DNA from: Planctomycetota bacterium
GTDB lineage: Bacteria; Planctomycetota; Phycisphaerae; UBA1845
Reading direction: 5' to 3'
Assembly (NCBI GenBank): GCA_022563615.1
Contig: JADFMZ010000082.1
Coordinates: 1-10,371, forward strand
Length of the DNA: 10,371 bases
Shown here: positions 5,662 to 10,371 of the stretch, in pieces
Position numbering within the stretch: position 1 is the stretch's first letter
Layout of the letters: each line of letters starts with the position of its first letter
Program-made: the position numbers and the translations under genes
The notes under the pieces: model-generated
The model's database searches: none
Told to the model about the DNA's origin: nothing
Seen by the model: the letters and a program-made list of their open reading frames with translations, nothing else

Positions 5662-8160
5662 TCAGCCCCACATACGGACGACGTCCTGATAGGTGACGAA
5701 GACAAACAGTCCGATGAAAAAGGCAAACCCGATCATCTGAGTAGCCACCTGAACGCGCAAGCTCACCGGGCCGCCCTTGATTTTCTCGATGATGAGAAAA
5801 ACCATCATCCCGCCATCGACGATCGGCAGGGGCAGGAAGTTGATGACCGCCAGGTTGGCTGAAATGATGGCCAGGAAAAACAGGAACTGGACGAAGCCGG
5901 CGCGGGCCACCTGCCCACCGATGTCCATGATGCCCAACGGGCCGGAAACGTTCTCGACACCGACGCTGCGCGTGAAGAACATCCGCTCCATCACCATGTA
6001 GACCTGGCGAATAAAGTAATACGTTTTGTGGATGCCGATCCGAACGGCCGCAAGGGCGTTCTCCCCCTGGAGCAGAAAGGTTTCGGGGGCCAGAATGACA
6101 TTCGGCGAAAACTTGACCCGGCCGAGCCACGGATCCACCATGTCCTGGGTCACGTCGATGTGCGCCGTCCGAAGTGGGGAAATCAGATTCTCACGATATT
6201 GGATGGTCACGTTTCGCCGGCCGATCAACTCGTTCAATATCGCTCGCGTTCCCTCACGGTATCGTACCGAGACGGTCTCCGGCGGATCGCCCGGCATCGT
6301 CACCGTGTCGCGACCGTCAATGGTCACCAAACGCGCTTCAGGCCCCGCTCCGAGCAGCGTTCGAATGGAATGTGGAATACTCAGCGGCGCAACGTGGCGC
6401 TGCCCCTCCAGGTCGACGTAGGCCAGTTCGACCGTGGTTCCGGCATTCTCGCGAAACGCGACGATGAGCTCGCGCCATTTGGCCACAGCCTTGTCGTTGA
6501 CCGAGACGAGGCGGGCGCCGGCGGGGATTCCCGCCACAGCCGCAGCGCTGGGGCGGCCATGGATGGACGGAACGATCTCGCCCGTTACCGGCATGTCGTC
6601 CGCCAGGAGCGCAAACATGGCGTCAATCGAGCCGGGGGCCTCGGGCGTAACCTCCGCATCGAACGTTTCCCCATTCGTTCTTTTGATTCCCAGTGATACC
6701 ACCTTGTCGTGCTGCGTGCGGATCGCAATGTTGACGTCACGACAGGTGGGGTTGAACGGTCCATCGCTGGAAAGGGAAAGGATGATATCGCCGTTCCGAA
6801 TGCCGGCGCGGTCGGCTGCGCCTCCGGCGCGGACGCCCTCGAACGTTGCACGAGGCTGATCGCCGTCGGCTTGCGCCTGCTGGACAGGCTTGCAAATCGC
6901 TTGAATGGTGGCTGGGCCGCGTGCATGACGTTTCGGACGCACGAACCCGCTCACGATGCGTCCGTCCGTCTTTTTCACCTGGAACGGTATGTCCCGCTCC
7001 GCGTGATCGCGAATCGAGCGTGCGATCAGAGCGCGATTCGGAAGCGGATGATCGTCCCAACTCAGCACGGTGTCCCCGAGTTCCAGCCCGGCGTAGTAGG
7101 CCCGACGCTCGGGGTCGGGGCTCGATGGGCCGATCCTCACCAGAGGCGTCAATCCCAGGATGCTGTAGGAACTCGGGTCGCGAGGGTCGCTCGGGTAGAG
7201 CGAAAGCAACGGAGGGATCTCGACGCGAACGCGACTCGGCGGCGCGTCGGGGTCATCCGGGTCTTCGCGTTCGACGAATACGTCTGTAACGCCATAGGCT
7301 AACATGGCGTAGACCTCGCTGGCGTTCTCGCCCGTCACTTCAACGCCGGCCACTTCGACCAGCCGATCACCCACGTGAGGCTGATCGTCTCTGGACGTGT
7401 CAATCTCAGGCCCGACGGCCACAATCTTCGGCGTCACTCCGGACCCGATGCCGACGACCTGCCTCCGAATGCCTTGCGTGCTCTTGGGCCTTCGATACTC
7501 CGGTTTGATGTAAATCGGCGGCTGGAGCTCACCATTGCGCTCGACGACGAACTCGATCGGTTCGTGCGGCGAGGACAACAGGACCGCCATCAGGACTTCC
7601 TTGAACTCCAGGATCGTTTCGTTGTCGATGCTGCGGATCAGGTCGCCGGGCCGAAGGCCGGCTTTTTCAGCCGGGCTGTCCGGCTCGACGAAGGCGATCC
7701 TCGGTGTGGGCACCTTCATCCCGATCAGGAACACGACCATGAACAGGAGGAAGGCGAACAGAATATTCATGATGACGCCGGCGGATACGATGGCCATCCG
7801 GCACCCGACCGATTTGTTGACGAACGAGCGTGGGTCTTTCTTGAAGCGCAGCTCCTTGGACTTCTCGTCAAAGTCCTCCTGCCCGAGCATCTTCACGTAC
7901 CCGCCCAGCGGGAGGATGTTGAAGGAGTATCGCGTTTCACCCCAGGTGAAACCCACAATCTCCCGCCCGAAGCCGATGGCAAACCGGTCCACGCGGACGC
8001 CGGCCCATTTCGCCACGGCAAAATGGCCCAACTCGTGCACGAACACGATGACCGAGAACCCCAGCAGTATCACCAGGTAAGGCCAAACGCTGTTCCACAC
8101 GGAGAGCGGGAACCCTTGGGCCAATAGACAAGCGTTTGGCGACGTTAACAGGCTGTGCAT
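5662..8160 (-). CDS. rseP: RseP-type site-2 membrane metalloprotease with expanded PDZ array
   Basis: Intramembrane zinc protease of the RseP/S2P family, cutting membrane-bound regulators (typically anti-sigma factors) or leftover signal peptides. The ATG at 8160 has AAGAGG 7 bases upstream and gives 832 residues; an ATG at 8184 without a clear site is less likely. HELGH is at 42-46 in the first membrane helix (about 27-48), followed by GFGREI and LPLGGYVKM. Further hydrophobic helices are at about 122-148, 756-780 and 806-825. The third zinc ligand is D782 in NFLPLPIVDGG, and SGPLGI (739-744) is also typical. Between helices 2 and 3 sit about five PDZ-like modules, near residues 155-215, 243-315, 332-410, 437-505 and 520-595, then an unassigned stretch. 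E. coli RseP has about 450 residues and two PDZ domains. It overlaps dxr by 16 bases. Confidence 0.93.
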   Translation of the reverse strand: MHSLLTSPNACLLAQGFPLSVWNSVWPYLVILLGFSVIVFVHELGHFAVAKWAGVRVDRFAIGFGREIVGFTWGETRYSFNILPLGGYVKMLGQEDFDEKSKELRFKKDPRSFVNKSVGCRMAIVSAGVIMNILFAFLLFMVVFLIGMKVPTPRIAFVEPDSPAEKAGLRPGDLIRSIDNETILEFKEVLMAVLLSSPHEPIEFVVERNGELQPPIYIKPEYRRPKSTQGIRRQVVGIGSGVTPKIVAVGPEIDTSRDDQPHVGDRLVEVAGVEVTGENASEVYAMLAYGVTDVFVEREDPDDPDAPPSRVRVEIPPLLSLYPSDPRDPSSYSILGLTPLVRIGPSSPDPERRAYYAGLELGDTVLSWDDHPLPNRALIARSIRDHAERDIPFQVKKTDGRIVSGFVRPKRHARGPATIQAICKPVQQAQADGDQPRATFEGVRAGGAADRAGIRNGDIILSLSSDGPFNPTCRDVNIAIRTQHDKVVSLGIKRTNGETFDAEVTPEAPGSIDAMFALLADDMPVTGEIVPSIHGRPSAAAVAGIPAGARLVSVNDKAVAKWRELIVAFRENAGTTVELAYVDLEGQRHVAPLSIPHSIRTLLGAGPEARLVTIDGRDTVTMPGDPPETVSVRYREGTRAILNELIGRRNVTIQYRENLISPLRTAHIDVTQDMVDPWLGRVKFSPNVILAPETFLLQGENALAAVRIGIHKTYYFIRQVYMVMERMFFTRSVGVENVSGPLGIMDIGGQVARAGFVQFLFFLAIISANLAVINFLPLPIVDGGMMVFLIIEKIKGGPVSLRVQVATQMIGFAFFIGLFVFVTYQDVVRMWG

Positions 8161-9296
8161 CGAGCGACCTCTTCTCGAGCCCACCGATCCGCCGCGAGCA
8201 GATCCTCGAGCGCGGGGGCTGCGTTGAAATTGTGTTGGTTCAAAGCCTGTTCCGTGTATCGGGTGATATCCCGATAGTGGATGACCCCTTCCCGAAACAG
8301 CGTAACGGCGGCTTCGTTGGCGCCATTGAGGACCGCCCCGCTTGTGCCGCCGCGACGGACGACCTCGTAGCCCAACCGCAGGGCCGGGAAACGGCGATCA
8401 TCGCGCGGGTGAAAACTCAACTGGCGCAGCTTCAGAAGATCCAGTCTAGGGGTTGGACAGGCCAGGCGGTCCGGAAACGTCAGGGCGTATTGAATGGGCG
8501 TTCGCATATCGGGCGTACCAAGCTGGGCGATCATGGATCCGTCACAAAACTCTACCATCGAGTGGACGATGGATTCGGGGTGGATGACCACTTCGATACG
8601 ATCCGCCTCCAGGCCGAAGAGCCAGTGGGCCTCCACGATTTCCATAGCCTTGTTCATCATGGTGGCGGAGTCAATCGTTATTTTCGGGCCCATCTTCCAG
8701 GTCGGATGTTGTAGGGCGTCCTGCACCGTAATTTCGTTCATGGTCTCGTCGCTCCAAGTGCGAAAAGGCCCGCCCGACGCCGTCAGGTAGACTTTGTGCA
8801 CCTCGGAGGCGCGCCTGCCGTGCAGGATTTGGAAGATCGCCGAGTGCTCGCTGTCCACAGGGATGATCGTCGCGCCGGTTCGTGCAGCCAGGGGCATAAT
8901 CAGGGCCCCCGCCATGACCAAGGCCTCTTTGTTGGCCAGCGCAATGCGCCGACCCAACTCGACGGCCCGAATCGTGGCTTTGAGCCCGCTACTTCCCACC
9001 ACCGCACAGACCACGCATTCGCACGCCTGCTCATCCAACAGTCGGACCATCGCATCGTCCCCCGCGAGCACGGTCGGGGCATATTCAAGCAATCGGGTTA
9101 GCGCGGGGGCGGCCTCAGCCTCCGAGATCGCCACCACTCGGGGTCGAAACCGGTTCGCCTGGTCGGCCAGTTCAGCCGCCCTTGAGCCTGCCGCCAGCCC
9201 GACGATCTCCCAGGGGTCGCCCATGCGCGAAATGACGTCGATGGCGCTGCTGCCGATCGACCCGGTCGAACCCAGGATAATGACCCTTTTGCTCAT
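8145..9296 (-). CDS. dxr: 1-deoxy-D-xylulose 5-phosphate reductoisomerase Dxr
   Basis: Converts DXP to 2-C-methyl-D-erythritol 4-phosphate with NADPH, the first committed step of the MEP isoprenoid pathway (also called IspC). The ATG at 9296 gives 383 residues starting MSKRVIILGSTGSIG, as in the family. The frame remains open to 9539, but that extension would run through the promoter. The NADPH loop GSTGSIG is at 9-15, ANKE at 121-124, and metal-binding D148 and E150 lie in PVDSEHSA. The E. coli S186, H209, S222, N227, K228 and E231 equivalents are S174, H197, S210, N215, K216 and E219, so the active site is complete. The C-terminal LNGANEAAV is also typical. No good Shine-Dalgarno precedes the ATG. 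The dxr-rseP order is widely conserved in bacteria. Confidence 0.96.
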   Translation of the reverse strand: MSKRVIILGSTGSIGSSAIDVISRMGDPWEIVGLAAGSRAAELADQANRFRPRVVAISEAEAAPALTRLLEYAPTVLAGDDAMVRLLDEQACECVVCAVVGSSGLKATIRAVELGRRIALANKEALVMAGALIMPLAARTGATIIPVDSEHSAIFQILHGRRASEVHKVYLTASGGPFRTWSDETMNEITVQDALQHPTWKMGPKITIDSATMMNKAMEIVEAHWLFGLEADRIEVVIHPESIVHSMVEFCDGSMIAQLGTPDMRTPIQYALTFPDRLACPTPRLDLLKLRQLSFHPRDDRRFPALRLGYEVVRRGGTSGAVLNGANEAAVTLFREGVIHYRDITRYTEQALNQHNFNAAPALEDLLAADRWAREEVARCTAC

Positions 9297-9335
9297 CGTC
9301 AGGATATTCTCGTGTCCCCGCAGTCCCTCCAATCC

Positions 9336-9364
9336 ATCATAAGTGGATGAATGCGTGGGGACAA
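9336..9364 (-). promoter_or_regulatory. Candidate sigma70-type promoter for dxr-rseP
   Basis: On the minus strand, TTGTCC (9364-9359, 4/6 to TTGACA) and TATGAT (9341-9336, 5/6 to TATAAT) are separated by exactly 17 bases. Transcription would begin near 9329, giving a leader of about 33 bases before the dxr ATG at 9296. A 5-bp inverted repeat (ATCCA/TGGAT, 9332-9348) overlaps the -10. GGAGGG (9330-9325) lies at the predicted transcript start, too far from the ATG to act as a normal ribosome site. Confidence 0.55.
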
Positions 9365-9408
9365 CCGCCGGCTCATCTTCGAACCTTCGCTCGACCCGTT
9401 GAGGTGCA

Positions 9409-9437
9409 TTGTCGCACGATGCTCGTGCGTCTATAAT
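9409..9437 (+). promoter_or_regulatory. Sigma70-type promoter for the Nudix gene
   Basis: TTGTCG (9409-9414, 4/6) and a perfect TATAAT (9432-9437) are separated by exactly 17 bases. Transcription would begin near 9444, about 26 bases before the GTG at 9470. It points away from the dxr promoter 45 bases off. The spacer is almost filled by a palindrome (see 9413-9429). Confidence 0.7.
9413..9429. promoter_or_regulatory. Candidate operator: palindrome in the Nudix promoter spacer
   Basis: CGCACGA, a 3-base centre TGC, and TCGTGCG form a perfect 7-bp-arm inverted repeat lying between the -35 and -10 boxes and overlapping the last two bases of the -35. This is where a dimeric repressor would block polymerase. 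No regulator gene is in the window and I cannot name the protein. A chance palindrome in GC-rich DNA remains possible. Confidence 0.45.
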
Positions 9438-9469
9438 GGACGTTCCGTGCCGAAACGCCCGCCTTTCCC

Positions 9470-9994
9470 GTGGAGTTGGATTTGCACGAACTACTTGTGA
9501 ATACGCCCAGGTTTTCGGTGGAACGGCGCGCTTATGCACGGAAGGGGGCAGAGCCGCTCATCCGCGACGTGATCGTACATCCCGGCGCGGTGGTGATCCT
9601 GCCTTTTCTGGCCGATGATCGAATTGTGATGGTTCGCCAATACCGGCATTCGGTGGAACGGGAGCTGCTCGAACTGCCCGCGGGCACGATCGAGCCGAAC
9701 GAACCGCCGATCGAGACGGCCCGCCGCGAGTTGATCGAGGAGACGGGATACGAGGCTGGCTCCATCCAACCGTTGGCTGAGTTCTTCACGTCGCCGGGAA
9801 TCCTGACGGAGCGAATGCATGCTTTTGTCGCCCGTGATCTGACGCACGTCGGCCAGGCGCTGGAGCACGATGAGCAGATCGTCGTTGAGCCGATGGGTTT
9901 GGAAGAAGCCCGCCGCAGGCTGCTTGCCGGCGAGCTGCGCGACGCGAAAACGATGGCGGTTTTGGGTCTTTACCTGTTGCAAGCCAAATATTAG
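9470..9994 (+). CDS. Nudix hydrolase, ADP-ribose pyrophosphatase type
   Basis: Predicted cytosolic hydrolase splitting ADP-ribose (or a related nucleoside diphosphate sugar) into AMP and a phosphosugar. From the GTG at 9470 it has 174 residues. The full Nudix box GX5EX7REUXEEXGU spans 72-94, with E78, R86, E87, E90, E91 and G93 in place. SPG (108-110) puts a proline 15 residues after the box, followed by E114, the pattern of the ADP-ribose pyrophosphatase subgroup (NudF/AdpP-like). The N-terminal strand region with GAVVILPF and VRQYRH also fits. Start choice is uncertain: no Shine-Dalgarno precedes 9470, while GGAG (9472-9475) sits 6 bases before an in-frame TTG at 9482. It has its own promoter and is followed 15 bases later by a rhomboid gene, so the two are probably cotranscribed. 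Confidence 0.88.
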   Translation: MELDLHELLVNTPRFSVERRAYARKGAEPLIRDVIVHPGAVVILPFLADDRIVMVRQYRHSVERELLELPAGTIEPNEPPIETARRELIEETGYEAGSIQPLAEFFTSPGILTERMHAFVARDLTHVGQALEHDEQIVVEPMGLEEARRRLLAGELRDAKTMAVLGLYLLQAKY

Positions 9995-10009
9995 GGGTCG
10001 AACAAGCGG

Positions 10010-10371
10010 ATGGGTTGGCAGGATCGAGATTACGCCCGCGTATCGCCCCGACCAACCTGGTCGGGGCAAAGGCGCGGTTGGCTGATCGGCGGAAGCATCG
10101 TTACGACGTTGCTCGCCGTGAATGTGATCGTGTATGTTCTGGGTGCGCTAAGCCCGGACCTTCGTGTGTGGCTCTACAGCCTGGGCGCGATGCAGGCTCA
10201 GGCGGTTGTCCACGGTCAGGTTTGGCGATTGCTGACGGCTCAGTATCTCCACGCCGGCACGGGCCATCTGTTCATCAACATGTTGGTGTTGCACTTTCTG
10301 GGTCGGTCGCTGGAGCGCATGTGGTCGCCGCGAAAGCTGTTTCTGGGCTACACGCGTTGCGGGCTCTGCGG
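10010..10371 (+). CDS. Rhomboid-family intramembrane serine protease, N-terminal part (runs off window)
   Basis: The ATG at 10010 begins a frame open to the window end; 120 residues are visible. A basic, soluble N-terminus (1-23) precedes a hydrophobic helix at about 24-47. Next comes the rhomboid L1 region with the VWR motif (71-73), then H81-x4-H86-x3-N90 in YLHAGTGHLFINM, the same spacing as H145, H150 and N154 of E. coli GlpG, which line the active site and oxyanion hole. The helix continues as MLVLHFLGRSLERMWSPRKLFLGY. The catalytic GxSG serine and the later histidine would lie beyond the window, so protease activity as opposed to an inactive homologue cannot be judged. It starts 15 bases after the Nudix stop; AGGGG at 9993-9997 is a somewhat distant ribosome site. 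Confidence 0.85.
   Translation, partial: MGWQDRDYARVSPRPTWSGQRRGWLIGGSIVTTLLAVNVIVYVLGALSPDLRVWLYSLGAMQAQAVVHGQVWRLLTAQYLHAGTGHLFINMLVLHFLGRSLERMWSPRKLFLGYTRCGLC

Noticed and set aside
7375..8127. Plus-strand frame opposite the N-terminal half of rseP (250 codons)
   Set aside because: Charged, repetitive shadow translation of a clearly conserved membrane protease region.
9297..9539. N-terminal extension of dxr
   Set aside because: It would run through both divergent promoters and into the Nudix gene; family proteins start at the GSTGSIG region as from 9296.

Overview
The window reads as ordinary chromosomal housekeeping DNA from a GC-rich, Gram-negative-type bacterium with the MEP isoprenoid pathway, type II fatty-acid synthesis and probably flagella. 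Very long multi-PDZ RseP, a FliN with a FliM-like N-terminal peptide, frequent GTG/TTG starts and patchy Shine-Dalgarno sites would fit Planctomycetota (Phycisphaerae-like) or a related lineage. That assignment is inference from general knowledge and is not proven here.

Layout. 1-398: no recognised gene; two hairpins (61-91 and 179-196). 399-2868 (+): fatty-acid cluster fabG, acpP, fabF, meaning the ketoacyl-ACP reductase, the acyl carrier and the elongating condensing enzyme. A 208-base leader with possible RNA structure separates fabG from acpP. 3075-3494 (+): a FliN/FliY-like flagellar switch protein with no flagellar neighbours. 3500-5319 (-): rsmD followed by a CCA-adding/poly(A) polymerase family gene, overlapping by ATGA and converging on fliN with only 5 bases between stops. 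5320-5661: a spacer carrying a REPIN-like inverted pair of palindromes. 5662-9296 (-): dxr and rseP, overlapping by 16 bases, the classic neighbours of the isoprenoid/envelope cluster. 9297-9469: a divergent promoter region with a good sigma70-type promoter for each direction. 9470-10371 (+): a Nudix ADP-ribose pyrophosphatase-type gene and, 15 bases later, the start of a rhomboid protease cut off by the window end.

The genes mostly serve membrane and envelope building: acyl chains (FabG/AcpP/FabF), isoprenoid precursors (Dxr), regulated intramembrane proteolysis (RseP, rhomboid), with RNA maturation (RsmD, CCA enzyme) between them. I see no mobile element, CRISPR, rRNA, tRNA or defence system. 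The points most worth a second look are the 832-residue RseP with about five PDZ-like modules, the 7-bp-arm palindrome filling the spacer of the Nudix promoter, and the REPIN-like element between rseP and rsmD.
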